64,000 nt of DNA, taken from positions 67,054-131,053 of the forward strand of contig SVKD01000004.1 of NCBI GenBank assembly GCA_015068645.1, written 5' to 3'. This DNA is from Oscillospiraceae bacterium (lineage in GTDB: Bacteria > Bacillota > Clostridia > UMGS1840). Below the pieces are notes generated by a model. That model made no database searches. It was not told the origin of the DNA and was given only the letters and a program-made list of their open reading frames with translations. This document shows positions 19,040-28,669 of the stretch, one piece after another (positions within the stretch are counted from its first letter, which is position 1; each line of letters starts with the position of its first letter). A program made the translations under genes and the position numbers.

Positions 19040-20470
19040 TCACCTTGCTTTTTCTTTTTTATTTCGTTTTAGAAAGCGGTAAGGACCGCGGATATAAATA
19101 TCCCAAAGATTCCTTTTTTGCGGAATCATTTCCGACAAGTAATTTTCGCCTGAAACAGTAATATCAGAAAGATGAACAATGAGTGCAATTGCCCCTAAAA
19201 CAACTCCGTAAATTCCCAAAAAAGCGGCTCCGATCAGAATCATCAAACGAAGTAAAATGAGTGGACCTCTCATTTGCGGTAACACATTGGTGCAAAGTCC
19301 GCTGATTGCCACGATAATAATGGCAGGAACGGAAATAAAATTGGCTTCCACGGCAGTCTGACCCAAAATGAGTGCGCCTGCAATACTTAATGTTTGTCCA
19401 ATTGCTGACGGAGTGCGGGTTGAGGCTTCTCTTAAAATTTCAAAAAACAGAAAAAATATCAGTAATTCCACCGTGGCGGAAAAAGGAACGTTCATTCTGC
19501 TTGAGCTGATGCTGTAAAGCAGTTTTTCCGGCAGGATTTCCAGTTGGAATTTTACGGCTGCAAGATAAATAGCCGGCAAAAAAACGGCAATTAAAAAGGA
19601 AATGTAACGAAGCAGTCTTGAGATGGATCCGTAATAAAAATTTACACTGTAATCATCTGTGGAAGAAAAGTATTCGTGGAATAGAAACGGAAGAGTAATT
19701 ACCTGAGGCGTGCCATCTGCTAAAATCGCGATTCTGCCTTCCATCAGTTTATGACAAACCACATCAGGACGTTCGGTAGAACCGGTAGTTTTAAACGGAG
19801 AGAGAGGCTTGTCTTTTAGGAGCTCCGCCAGTTGATTGGTGTCGGTTAGTCCGTCGGTTTTGATTGCATTCAGTCGACATCGGATTTGTTCAATCAGCTC
19901 GGGATGACAGAGTCCCTCAATATATGCCATAATTACCGTAGTTTTAGTTTGTGTTCCCAACGTGAAATTTTCCAGTTTTAGGTGCTCGTTTTTCAGTCTT
20001 CTCATAATAAGAGCGGTGTTGAACAAAATCAATTCGCAGAACCCTTCTCGTGGGCCTTTCAGCGTTTTTTCATTTTCCGGCTCCGAGACAGTTCTTGTGG
20101 CAGGGAATCTGGCGTTCACCGCTAACGGAGTATGATAGCCATTCAGGAAAAAAATGACGTCCCCCGAGAACAAACGCTGAACCAATTCCTGGTTATTTTG
20201 GATAATTACCACGTCATTCGATTGAAATACGCTATTTTGTAAAAAATGCAGCTTGTTTTCCTGTTCTTTCAGGAGTGTATTTCCCACAAACGGTTTTACC
20301 ACATAGTCGTTTACCAAACTTGCTCCCACTAATCCGTCAGAGAAAATCGCGGTTCCTTTGATTTGTGGGGAAACAGCGTTCTCCAGATGTCGGAAAACAA
20401 TCATACAATTTCCTTGAAATTGTTTTCGTAAACGGGTGATATTTTCGTCCAAATTGATACTGAAATTCAT
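19040..20470 (-). CDS. gerAA: Spore germination receptor subunit A (GerAA family)
   Basis: The 476-residue protein has a cytoplasmic N-terminal half with the GerA signature (ITRLRKQFQG; FINGYHTPLAVNARFPATRTVSEPENEKTLKGPREGF-type region, conserved acidic-PRE-F core) followed by about five membrane helices from residue 285 on. GerAA subunits oligomerise in the inner spore membrane, and recent work on the family indicates nutrient-gated ion channels. AGGGGGT precedes the ATG. It heads an operon with gerAC 7 bases downstream, then gerAB. Confidence 0.92.
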   Translation of the reverse strand: MNFSINLDENITRLRKQFQGNCMIVFRHLENAVSPQIKGTAIFSDGLVGASLVNDYVVKPFVGNTLLKEQENKLHFLQNSVFQSNDVVIIQNNQELVQRLFSGDVIFFLNGYHTPLAVNARFPATRTVSEPENEKTLKGPREGFCELILFNTALIMRRLKNEHLKLENFTLGTQTKTTVIMAYIEGLCHPELIEQIRCRLNAIKTDGLTDTNQLAELLKDKPLSPFKTTGSTERPDVVCHKLMEGRIAILADGTPQVITLPFLFHEYFSSTDDYSVNFYYGSISRLLRYISFLIAVFLPAIYLAAVKFQLEILPEKLLYSISSSRMNVPFSATVELLIFFLFFEILREASTRTPSAIGQTLSIAGALILGQTAVEANFISVPAIIIVAISGLCTNVLPQMRGPLILLRLMILIGAAFLGIYGVVLGAIALIVHLSDITVSGENYLSEMIPQKRNLWDIYIRGPYRFLKRNKKEKAR

Positions 20471-20492
20471 AAAAAATACCCCCTTTTTTGTT

Positions 20493-20522
20493 TATTTTAG
20501 AAAAAATCAAAAAAAATATGCA
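20493..20522 (-). promoter_or_regulatory. Possible forespore (sigma-G-like) promoter of the ger operon
   Basis: On the minus strand GCATA (ending at 20522-20517) is followed after about 17 bases by TAAAATA, loosely like the sigma-G boxes GNATR and CATNNTA. The region is almost entirely A and T, so matches are cheap; the assignment leans on the gene function. Confidence 0.3.
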
Positions 20523-20550
20523 AAAATTTAAAAAAAATTGCAAAAAAGTC

Positions 20551-20579
20551 TTCCTTTTATGATTTTATTATGTTATAAT
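20551..20579 (+). promoter_or_regulatory. Probable promoter of asnS
   Basis: A perfect TATAAT (20574-20579) lies 17 bases after a weak TTCCTT (20551-20556). The leader that follows is about 80 bases; it carries no T-box sequence (no TGGNACCGCG-type box), so asnS is not obviously controlled by uncharged tRNA. Confidence 0.45.
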
Positions 20580-20593
20580 AAAATATCAAATTA

Positions 20594-20622
20594 TGGATTA
20601 GATATAATTATATACCAATCCA
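20594..20622. repeat. Nested inverted repeats in the asnS leader
   Basis: TGGATT (20594-20599) and AATCCA (20617-20622) flank a perfect 12-base palindrome ATATAATTATAT (20602-20613) with nearly the same centre. It could be an operator or an mRNA hairpin upstream of the asnS ribosome site. Confidence 0.35.
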
Positions 20623-20665
20623 AACCAAATTCGTAATGAAAAAGAATAGATATGGAGGATAACTC

Positions 20666-22057
20666 ATGCGCACCACAGAAATCAAAGAACTTTACAAAAC
20701 TCACGCTTCCTTAGATCAGCAGGAAGTATTCGTAACCGGTTGGGTAAGAACCATCCGTGATTCCAAAGCATTCGGTTTTATCGAATTGAATGACGGAACA
20801 TTTTTCAAAAATATTCAGATTGTTTTCAGTCAGGATAAATTAGATAATTATGCAGAAATTGCTGCCTTAAATGTGGGTGCTGCTTTGAGAGTAAGAGGAA
20901 TTCTGTTAGAAACTCCCGAATCCAAACAGCCGTTTGAAATTCAGGCAGAAGAAATTATTATTGAAGGCGTTTCTTCTCCTGACTATCCTCTGCAGAAAAA
21001 ACGTCACAGTGTGGAATATCTCCGTCAGATTGCGCACTTGCGTCCCCGTTCTAACCTGTTCTCTGCAGTGTTCCGCATCCGTTCGCTGGTTGCCTTTGCG
21101 ATTCATCAGTTCTTCAACGAACGCGGATTTGTGTATGTGCACACTCCCATTATCACCGGTAGTGACTGTGAAGGTGCAGGTGAAATGTTTAGAGTAACTA
21201 CTTTAGACTTAAACGAACTACCGATGGAAGATGGCAAAGTTGATTTTTCCGAAGACTTTTTCGGGAAATCCACCAACCTAACCGTTTCCGGTCAGCTGAA
21301 TGTGGAAACTTATGCAATGGCATTCAAGAAAGTGTATACCTTTGGCCCCACTTTCCGTGCAGAAAATTCCAACACCAGCCGTCATGCTGCAGAATTCTGG
21401 ATGATTGAGCCTGAAATTGCATTTGCTGATTTGAATGATGATATGGAACTGGCAGAAGCAATGCTGAAATACATTATTCGCTATGTTTTGGAACACGCTC
21501 CCGAAGAAATGGAATTCTTCAACAACTTTGTAGATAAAACACTGTTGGAAAGATTGAACTTTGTTGCAAATTCCGATTTTGGCAGAGTAACTTATACCGA
21601 AGCAGTTGAAATTTTAGAAAATTGCGGTGAAAAATTTGAGTATCCCGTAAAATGGGGTATTGACCTGCAGACCGAACACGAACGTTACTTAACCGAAACC
21701 GTGTTCAAAAAACCCATTTTTGTTACCGATTATCCCAAAGATATTAAAGCTTTCTATATGCGCTTAAATGATGACGGTAAAACCGTTGCAGCGATGGACT
21801 GCTTAGTTCCCGGTGTTGGCGAAATCATCGGTGGTAGCCAGAGAGAAGAAAGAATGGACGTTCTCTTGGAACGTATGAAAGAAATGGGCTTAAATGAAGA
21901 AGATTACGGATTCTATCTGGACTTAAGAAAATATGGTTCCAACAAACACGCAGGTTACGGTCTTGGATTTGAACGTGCAATTATGTATATAACCGGTATG
22001 TCAAACATCCGTGATGTAATTCCGTTCCCCAGAACAGTGGGCACAGCTGAGTTTTAA
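20666..22057 (+). CDS. asnS: Asparagine--tRNA ligase
   Basis: Class IIb aminoacyl-tRNA synthetase of 463 residues that charges tRNA-Asn. An N-terminal OB-fold anticodon-binding domain (about 1-115) precedes the catalytic core. Motif 2 is seen in [19 protein letters not shown] and motif 3 in [13 protein letters not shown] near the C-terminus. AsnRS rather than AspRS is indicated by the length and by the absence of the roughly 120-residue GAD insertion of bacterial AspRS. The ATG follows GGAGGA. Confidence 0.95.
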   Translation: MRTTEIKELYKTHASLDQQEVFVTGWVRTIRDSKAFGFIELNDGTFFKNIQIVFSQDKLDNYAEIAALNVGAALRVRGILLETPESKQPFEIQAEEIIIEGVSSPDYPLQKKRHSVEYLRQIAHLRPRSNLFSAVFRIRSLVAFAIHQFFNERGFVYVHTPIITGSDCEGAGEMFRVTTLDLNELPMEDGKVDFSEDFFGKSTNLTVSGQLNVETYAMAFKKVYTFGPTFRAENSNTSRHAAEFWMIEPEIAFADLNDDMELAEAMLKYIIRYVLEHAPEEMEFFNNFVDKTLLERLNFVANSDFGRVTYTEAVEILENCGEKFEYPVKWGIDLQTEHERYLTETVFKKPIFVTDYPKDIKAFYMRLNDDGKTVAAMDCLVPGVGEIIGGSQREERMDVLLERMKEMGLNEEDYGFYLDLRKYGSNKHAGYGLGFERAIMYITGMSNIRDVIPFPRTVGTAEF

Positions 22058-22091
22058 GCATCATCATATCTCGCAAGGAAGGATTGAAAAA

Positions 22092-22853
22092 ATGGGATTA
22101 TTCGAATTTATCGGATTTATATTGTTTGCCTTTGCGGTTTTTTATGTATTTAAAAAGCGCGCATCTATCGCATATCATAAGGGCGTGAAGGAGGTGCTTT
22201 CCGGAGATTCTTCGGTAGGTATGGAGCAGCTTCGAAAGGCATATAAACAAGGTCTTGCGCCGGCAAAGCAAATTCAGGTAGCATATGCTGAACTGAAATT
22301 TGGAGAGGAACGAGAAGCAAAAAAAATACTGAATCTTTTGTTGATGGATGCTAAAATAAAACCCGCAGTAAAAAGTCAGGCAAGATGCATGATGGCGATT
22401 ATCGCTTTGCAGAATAAAGAAATTTTGGAAGCCAAAGAAATTTTGGAAGCCATTAAAGAAAGCGGATTTGTGAACAGTAATTTTTATGCCACTTATGGTT
22501 ATATGGCAATTCTGACTGAAGATGAACAATATTACACAGATGTAAACGAAGAAGCTTATCGGTATAATTCCGATAATATGGTCATTTGCGATAATTACGG
22601 ATTGTGCCTTTATAAAAAAGGTGAATACGAAAAAGCAAAAGAGATTTATGCAGCCTTAATGGATAAAAATCCAAATTTCCCCGAAGCGTATTACAATTAC
22701 GGTTGTGTGTTGGATAGATTGGGAGAAGCCGAGCTGGCAATCCAAATGATGGAAGAATCTTTAAATCAGGAGTTTTCCGGTGTTACCACGATTCGAAGAG
22801 GTGCTGTGGAAGCTTATCTTCAAAGTCTAAAAAATCAAGTAGGAAAAGAATAA
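22092..22853 (+). CDS. Membrane-anchored TPR protein
   Basis: The 253-residue protein has one N-terminal transmembrane helix (about 3-19) followed by basic residues, then a helical region with at least two good tetratricopeptide repeats: CDNYGLCLYKKGEYEKAKEI (about 157-176) and PEAYYNYGCVLDRLGEAELAI (about 194-214). The helix orientation suggests a cytoplasmic TPR domain. TPRs are protein-binding scaffolds; the partner is unknown. AAGGAAG lies 10 bases before the ATG. It sits between asnS and purL and is probably transcribed with them. Confidence 0.75.
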   Translation: MGLFEFIGFILFAFAVFYVFKKRASIAYHKGVKEVLSGDSSVGMEQLRKAYKQGLAPAKQIQVAYAELKFGEEREAKKILNLLLMDAKIKPAVKSQARCMMAIIALQNKEILEAKEILEAIKESGFVNSNFYATYGYMAILTEDEQYYTDVNEEAYRYNSDNMVICDNYGLCLYKKGEYEKAKEIYAALMDKNPNFPEAYYNYGCVLDRLGEAELAIQMMEESLNQEFSGVTTIRRGAVEAYLQSLKNQVGKE

Positions 22854-22880
22854 ATGAAAGGATACAGTAGGAGTCAGGTT

Positions 22881-25800
22881 ATGGAAATTTTTAGAATTTA
22901 CGCAGAAAAAAAAGACGGCTTTGACATTGCAGCAAAATCCGTTTGCAAAGACTTAAGAGACAACTTAAATACCAAGGAACTGGAAAAAGTTCGTGTTCTG
23001 GTGCGTTACGATATTTACGGCATCACCAAAGAAGAATACGAAAAAGCAAAATATGTTATCTTCTCGGAGCCGATGCAGGATTTCGTTTATGACGAAACCG
23101 TGGATTTAGCAGATGCCAAAACTTTCGTGATGGAATATCTGCCCGGTCAGTATGACCAAAGAGCAGACTCAGCGGCACAGTGTGTGCAGGTTATTACCGG
23201 GAAAGAACGTCCCATCGTAAAAACGGCTACTGTATATGCTTTCTTAGGGAATGTTTCCGATGAAAAATTAGAAGAAATCAAAAAATATCTGATTAACCCT
23301 GTAGAAGCAAGAGAAGCTAAAGCTGAAAAACCCACCACATTAATTGATGTGGTTACCGAACCTGCAGATGTTGCTGTGATCGATGGCTTCATCACTGCAG
23401 ATGAAATTGCATTGAAAAAGATGCTTTCTGACTATGGCTTCGCTATGGACTTTGATGATATTTCCTTCTGTCAGAAATATTTTAAAGACGAAGAGGGAAG
23501 AGACCCCACTTTAACCGAGCTTCGTATGATTGACACCTACTGGTCTGACCATTGCCGTCATACCACTTTTGCAACTCACTTAACCGACATCAAAGTGGAA
23601 GACGAATTGGTAAATGAAGTTTACAATGATTATTGCAATGCAAGAATAACTCTCGGCAGAAGCGAGAAACCCATTTGCTTAATGGATATTGCCACCATTG
23701 CTGCAAAAGAACTGAAGAAAATGGGTTACTTAAAGAACTTAGACGAATCTGAAGAAATCAATGCATGTTCCATTGAGGTAGAAGCAGAAGTAAACGGCAA
23801 AAAAGAAGCTTACCTCATTATGTTTAAAAACGAAACCCATAACCATCCCACCGAAATTGAACCTTTTGGTGGTGCAGCAACCTGTCTGGGTGGCGCAATC
23901 CGTGACCCGTTATCCGGCCGTTCCTATGTGTATCAGGCAATGCGTATTACCGGTAGCGGTGACCCGAGAAAATCCTTAAAAGATACCTTACCCGGTAAAC
24001 TGCCTCAGAGAAAAATTTCCAAAGTTGCAGCGAAAGGTTACAGCTCCTACGGTAATCAGATTGGTCTGGCAACCGGCTTGGTAAGAGAAGTATATGATGA
24101 AGGCTATGTTGCAAAACGTTTGGAAATCGGTGCCGTTGTGGGTGCTGTTCCGAAAGCAAGCGTAGTTAGAGAACGTCCTCAGCCCGGCGATAAAATTATT
24201 CTGCTGGGTGGCAGAACCGGACGTGACGGTTGCGGCGGTGCAACCGGTTCATCCAAAGCACACACGATGGAATCTTTAGAATCCTGCGGTGCAGAAGTGC
24301 AGAAGGGTAATCCTCCTGAAGAACGTAAAATCCAGCGTCTGATGAGAAAGAAAGAAGTTACCACCTTAATCAAACGTTGTAATGACTTTGGTGCAGGCGG
24401 TGTGTCTGTTGCCATCGGTGAACTGTGTGACGGTCTGGTAATTCAGCTGGACAAAGTTCCGAAAAAATACGAAGGTTTAGATGGAACCGAACTGGCAATT
24501 TCCGAGTCTCAGGAACGTATGGCAGTTGTGGTTGCAGCAAGTGATGCAGACAAATTCATTGCTTATGCTAATGAAGAAAACTTAGAAGCAACTTTAGTTG
24601 CCGATGTTACCGACACCAATCGACTGGAAATGTACTGGAGAGGCAATAAGATTGTAAATCTGTCCAGAACCTTCTTAAATTCCAACGGTGCTTCCAAACA
24701 GGCAAAAGTAACCGTTCCCAAAATTGAACTGAAAAACGCATTATGCGGAGAATTCTCTGATTTAGACGAAATGCTCTCCGACTTGAATATCTGCTCTCAG
24801 AAGGGCTTGATTGAAAACTTTGACTCCACCATCGGTGCGGCAACTGTTTTAATGCCTTTCGGAGGAAAATATGAACTGACCCCCGAAGACGTTATGGCGG
24901 CAAAAATCCCCGTTGAATACGGTGATACCACTACCGCTACCGTAATGAGCTACGGTTATAATTCCAAACTGTCTTCTGTATCCACCTTCCACGGTGCATA
25001 CTACGCGGTAATTGAATCTGTTGCAAGAATTATTGCGGCAGGTGCCAAACTGTCCGACACTTATTTAACCTTCCAGGAATATTTTGAACGTCTGCGTGAT
25101 GAATCAACCCGTTGGGGAAAACCCTTTGCAGCGTTGCTGGGTGCATACCACGCTCAGAAACTGCTTAAAATTGCAGCAATCGGCGGTAAAGACTCTATGT
25201 CCGGTTCCTTTAACGATATGGACGTGCCTCCCACATTGGTATCCTTTGCGATTGCACCTGTGTCTACCAAAAATGTTATTTCCCGGGAAATGAAACAGAA
25301 AAATTCCAAAGTATATCTGTTGGAAACTCCTGTTTTAGAAAACGGACTCCTTGACATGGATAAATTCTTGGAAAATATCCATTGGTTAGAAGAAAACTTA
25401 GCAAACGGTACTGTGATTTCTGCTTCTGCTGTTTCTTACGGCGGTATTGCAGAAGCAGTCACCAAAATGGTGCTGGGTAACCGCATTGGTTTCACTTTTG
25501 CAAAAGAAGACGGTTTATTTGATAAAAAATACGGTTCTTTCGTGGTAGAAACCGAAAAAGATTTAGACCTTACCTTAATCGGTACTACCAATGAATCTGA
25601 AGCCATCGTGATGGGCGGCAAAGAATATGACTTAGCTCAGCTGTCTGACACATTTGAAAAACCCTTAGCAAAAGTATATCCCCCTTATGCAGATGAAATC
25701 AGCGGTGAAATGGCAGATTGTGAATACAAAGCTGCAAACATTGTGACTTCTTCCATCAAGGTGGCAAAACCCAAGGTGTTAATTCCCGTATTCCCCGGTT

Positions 25801-26564
25801 CCAACTGTGAATACGACTCTGCAAGACGCTTTGAAAAAGCAGGTGCAGAACCCGAAATTATGGTATTTAAAAACTTGACTGTTTCTATGTTGGAAGAATC
25901 CGTGGAAGCAATGGCGAATGCTATCGAAAAATCTCAGATTATGATGATTCCCGGCGGTTTCTCCGGTGGTGACGAGCCCGACGGCAGCGGTAAATTCATT
26001 TCCGCAGTGTTAAGAAACCCAAAAATCAAAGATGCAATCAACAGACTGCTGTATCAGAGAGATGGTCTGATGTTAGGTATCTGTAACGGTTTCCAGGCGT
26101 TAATTAAATTAGGTCTGGTTCCTTACGGCGACATTTTAGAACCCAACGAAAACTGGCCTACCTTAACCTTTAACACCATTCCTCGTCATATTTCGACAAT
26201 GGTAGACGTAAAAGTAGCATCCAATCTGTCTCCCTGGTTAGCAAATACCAAGGTTGGCGATGTGTATAAAACTGCAATTTCTCACGGGGAAGGCAGATTC
26301 ACTGCACCCAAAGCAGTGTTGGATGAACTGATTAAAAATGGTCAGGTGGCTACTCAGTACGTTGATCCCAACGGCAATCCCACCTATGATCCCAGATATA
26401 ATCCCAATGGTTCTTTATGCTCCATTGAAGGTATCACCTCCAAAGACGGCAGAATCTTTGGTAAAATGGGTCACTCTGAACGTATTGCAGATAGCTTGTA
26501 TAAAAATATCGACGGTTCTTTTGATATGAAACTCTTTGAATCCGGCGTAGCATACTTCAAATAA
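22881..26564 (+). CDS. purL: Phosphoribosylformylglycinamidine synthase (single-chain)
   Basis: Converts FGAR and glutamine to FGAM in purine synthesis. The single 1227-residue chain has the N-terminal domain, two AIR-synthase-like halves (ATP and FGAR sites; FKNETHNHPTEIEPFGGAAT and TGRDGCGGATGSS are visible) and a C-terminal glutaminase domain with nucleophile C1068 in GICNGFQAL and the HSER motif near the end. The ATG at 22881 is chosen over one 27 bases upstream because TAGGAG is correctly placed and the family begins there. No other pur biosynthesis gene is in the window. Confidence 0.95.
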   Translation: MEIFRIYAEKKDGFDIAAKSVCKDLRDNLNTKELEKVRVLVRYDIYGITKEEYEKAKYVIFSEPMQDFVYDETVDLADAKTFVMEYLPGQYDQRADSAAQCVQVITGKERPIVKTATVYAFLGNVSDEKLEEIKKYLINPVEAREAKAEKPTTLIDVVTEPADVAVIDGFITADEIALKKMLSDYGFAMDFDDISFCQKYFKDEEGRDPTLTELRMIDTYWSDHCRHTTFATHLTDIKVEDELVNEVYNDYCNARITLGRSEKPICLMDIATIAAKELKKMGYLKNLDESEEINACSIEVEAEVNGKKEAYLIMFKNETHNHPTEIEPFGGAATCLGGAIRDPLSGRSYVYQAMRITGSGDPRKSLKDTLPGKLPQRKISKVAAKGYSSYGNQIGLATGLVREVYDEGYVAKRLEIGAVVGAVPKASVVRERPQPGDKIILLGGRTGRDGCGGATGSSKAHTMESLESCGAEVQKGNPPEERKIQRLMRKKEVTTLIKRCNDFGAGGVSVAIGELCDGLVIQLDKVPKKYEGLDGTELAISESQERMAVVVAASDADKFIAYANEENLEATLVADVTDTNRLEMYWRGNKIVNLSRTFLNSNGASKQAKVTVPKIELKNALCGEFSDLDEMLSDLNICSQKGLIENFDSTIGAATVLMPFGGKYELTPEDVMAAKIPVEYGDTTTATVMSYGYNSKLSSVSTFHGAYYAVIESVARIIAAGAKLSDTYLTFQEYFERLRDESTRWGKPFAALLGAYHAQKLLKIAAIGGKDSMSGSFNDMDVPPTLVSFAIAPVSTKNVISREMKQKNSKVYLLETPVLENGLLDMDKFLENIHWLEENLANGTVISASAVSYGGIAEAVTKMVLGNRIGFTFAKEDGLFDKKYGSFVVETEKDLDLTLIGTTNESEAIVMGGKEYDLAQLSDTFEKPLAKVYPPYADEISGEMADCEYKAANIVTSSIKVAKPKVLIPVFPGSNCEYDSARRFEKAGAEPEIMVFKNLTVSMLEESVEAMANAIEKSQIMMIPGGFSGGDEPDGSGKFISAVLRNPKIKDAINRLLYQRDGLMLGICNGFQALIKLGLVPYGDILEPNENWPTLTFNTIPRHISTMVDVKVASNLSPWLANTKVGDVYKTAISHGEGRFTAPKAVLDELIKNGQVATQYVDPNGNPTYDPRYNPNGSLCSIEGITSKDGRIFGKMGHSERIADSLYKNIDGSFDMKLFESGVAYFK

Positions 26565-26578
26565 AAGAGGTATTATAA

Positions 26579-27388
26579 ATGTCTAATTATCAGAAAGCAG
26601 CAGCTTTCTTACAGGAAAAAATTGACGGAGCCTACGATACCTGCGTGGTATTAGGCTCCGGCTACGGCAATTTAATCGACAAATTGCCTAATAAATTGAC
26701 AATATCATACAGTGAAATCCCCGGTTTTCCTGTTTCTACGGTACCGGGGCATCGGGGAGAAATGGTTTTTGCCGAAATGAACGGAAAAAACGTGATTTTT
26801 ATGTCAGGTCGTTTTCATTTTTATGAAGGCTATTCCATGGGCGAAGTCACCTTCTATGTGAGAGTATTAAAGCTTCTCGGTGTTTCCAATTTGATTCTCA
26901 CCAATGCAACCGGAGGCATCAATCCCGATTTTCGTGCAGGGGATTTGGTTGTGATTTCCGATCATATCAAATTAGGGTTACAAAGTCCTTTGCTTGGCCC
27001 AAATGATGAAACCTTTGGTCCTCGTTTTCACGATATGTCCTGCGCATATTCTATGGAGTTGAGAGAACATTGCAAAACTGCCTTCCAAAAAGTTGGGGTT
27101 CCCTATAAAACCGGTGTGTATGTGATGACGGGCGGACCTCAGTTTGAAACACCTGCGGAAATTCGTGCCTTTGGCATTTTAGGTGCTGATATGGTAGGAA
27201 TGTCCACCGTGCCGGAAGTCATTGTGGCAAATCACTGTGGGATGAATGTACTTGGCATTTCCTTAATTACCAATTTAGCTGCAGGAATTTCCAAAGCGCC
27301 CCTTTCTCACGAAGAAGTGGTGGAGGAAGGAAGAAAAGCTACTGAAACATTTTGGAAGGTATTATCTGAACTGATGTACCTGATCTAA
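26579..27388 (+). CDS. punA: Purine nucleoside phosphorylase (inosine/guanosine type)
   Basis: Cleaves inosine or guanosine with phosphate to base and ribose-1-phosphate. The 269-residue protein has the family signatures VLGSGYGNL, VPGHRGEMVF, SGRFHFYEGY and the TNATGGINP motif, typical of trimeric low-molecular-mass PNPs rather than hexameric DeoD. It follows purL by 14 bases and precedes adenosylhomocysteinase, which fits a purine/SAM salvage grouping. AGAGGT lies upstream of the ATG. Confidence 0.93.
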   Translation: MSNYQKAAAFLQEKIDGAYDTCVVLGSGYGNLIDKLPNKLTISYSEIPGFPVSTVPGHRGEMVFAEMNGKNVIFMSGRFHFYEGYSMGEVTFYVRVLKLLGVSNLILTNATGGINPDFRAGDLVVISDHIKLGLQSPLLGPNDETFGPRFHDMSCAYSMELREHCKTAFQKVGVPYKTGVYVMTGGPQFETPAEIRAFGILGADMVGMSTVPEVIVANHCGMNVLGISLITNLAAGISKAPLSHEEVVEEGRKATETFWKVLSELMYLI

Positions 27389-27413
27389 CAATGATAATAT
27401 AAAGGAAAAAATT

Positions 27414-28637
27414 ATGAATGATTTAGTTTTAAGCGGTCAGAAGAAAATCGCCTGGGCAAAACGTTTTATGCCCGTGTTAACCGAAATTGAAAAAGACTTT
27501 GTGGAAAAACAGGTGTTTTCAGGATTAAAAATCACTGTTTGTATTCATTTAGAAGCAAAAACAGCCTGCTTTGTAAAGATGCTCAAAAACGCAGGTGCCA
27601 TTGTAACCGCAACCGGATGCAATCCCTTATCCACTCAGGATGATGTGTGTGAAGCATTACGGGCAGACGGAATCCGTGTGTGTGCAAAACACGGCGTCTC
27701 TATGGAAGAGTACGAACGTCATCTGGAAGAGTCTTTATCCGACGGTCCCGATTTGATTTTGGATGACGGCGGTGATTTAACCGATATTATCCACCATAAA
27801 ATGCCTCATCTTGCAGACAACCTGATTGGTGGCACCGAAGAAACCACCACAGGGGTAAACCGCTTAAAAAATTTAGCACAAAAAGGCGAAATTAAATATC
27901 CCATTATCGCTGCAAACGATGCGATGATGAAATTTTTATTCGATAACCGTTACGGAACAGGGCAGTCTGTCTGGGATGGTATCAACCGTACCACCAACTT
28001 AGTGGTTGCAGGAAAAACCGTTGTGATTGCAGGTTACGGTTGGTGCGGACGTGGCGCAGCCCTTCGTGCAAAAGGGTTGGGTGCCAAGGTTATTATCACC
28101 GAAATTGATGAAATCAAAGCCATCGAAGCGGTGATGGATGGCCACACCGTGATGAAAATGGATGACGCTGCAAAATTAGGTGATATTTTTGTAACCTTAA
28201 CAGGATGCAAAGATGTTATCACCAAAGAACATTTTAACGTGATGAAAAATGGTGCGGTGTTAGCAAATGCAGGTCATTTTGATGTAGAAATCAATAAAAA
28301 TGATTTATTGTCCTTAAGTGTTTCTCACGAAGAAACCCGTCAGAATATTGAAACCTACACTTTAACTAACGGCAACGAAATTCATCTGCTGGCTGAAGGC
28401 AGATTGGTAAACTTAGCAGCAGGGGATGGACATCCTGCCGAAATTATGGATATGAGTTTTTCCGTGCAGGCATTGGCATTACATTATTTAAAAGCGCATA
28501 AAGATGAATTACTGCCCGGTATGCACTATCTGCCCGAAGAAATTAACCGAAAGATAGCAAAAATTAAGTTGGAATCTTTGGGAGCGGGTTTGGACGCACT
28601 TACTGCTGAACAGAAAAGTTATTATTTCTGTGAATAA
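27414..28637 (+). CDS. ahcY: Adenosylhomocysteinase
   Basis: NAD-dependent enzyme that splits S-adenosylhomocysteine into adenosine and homocysteine. The 407-residue protein has the substrate domain (LEAKTACFVKML, DDGGDLTD, GGTEETTTGV) and NAD-binding Rossmann motif GYGWCGRGAALRAKGLGA. It is shorter than animal enzymes and ends in ALTAEQKSYYF, as in archaeal and Thermotoga-type proteins. It suggests that this organism recycles SAH by the one-step route; a Pfs/LuxS route elsewhere is not excluded. Confidence 0.95.
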   Translation: MNDLVLSGQKKIAWAKRFMPVLTEIEKDFVEKQVFSGLKITVCIHLEAKTACFVKMLKNAGAIVTATGCNPLSTQDDVCEALRADGIRVCAKHGVSMEEYERHLEESLSDGPDLILDDGGDLTDIIHHKMPHLADNLIGGTEETTTGVNRLKNLAQKGEIKYPIIAANDAMMKFLFDNRYGTGQSVWDGINRTTNLVVAGKTVVIAGYGWCGRGAALRAKGLGAKVIITEIDEIKAIEAVMDGHTVMKMDDAAKLGDIFVTLTGCKDVITKEHFNVMKNGAVLANAGHFDVEINKNDLLSLSVSHEETRQNIETYTLTNGNEIHLLAEGRLVNLAAGDGHPAEIMDMSFSVQALALHYLKAHKDELLPGMHYLPEEINRKIAKIKLESLGAGLDALTAEQKSYYFCE

Positions 28638-28669
28638 TAATAATTGAACGGATTTTGAGGAATTGAGTT

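Noticed and set aside
20580-20665. T-box riboswitch before asnS
   Set aside because: The leader is too short (about 80 bases) and has neither the conserved T-box sequence nor a terminator.
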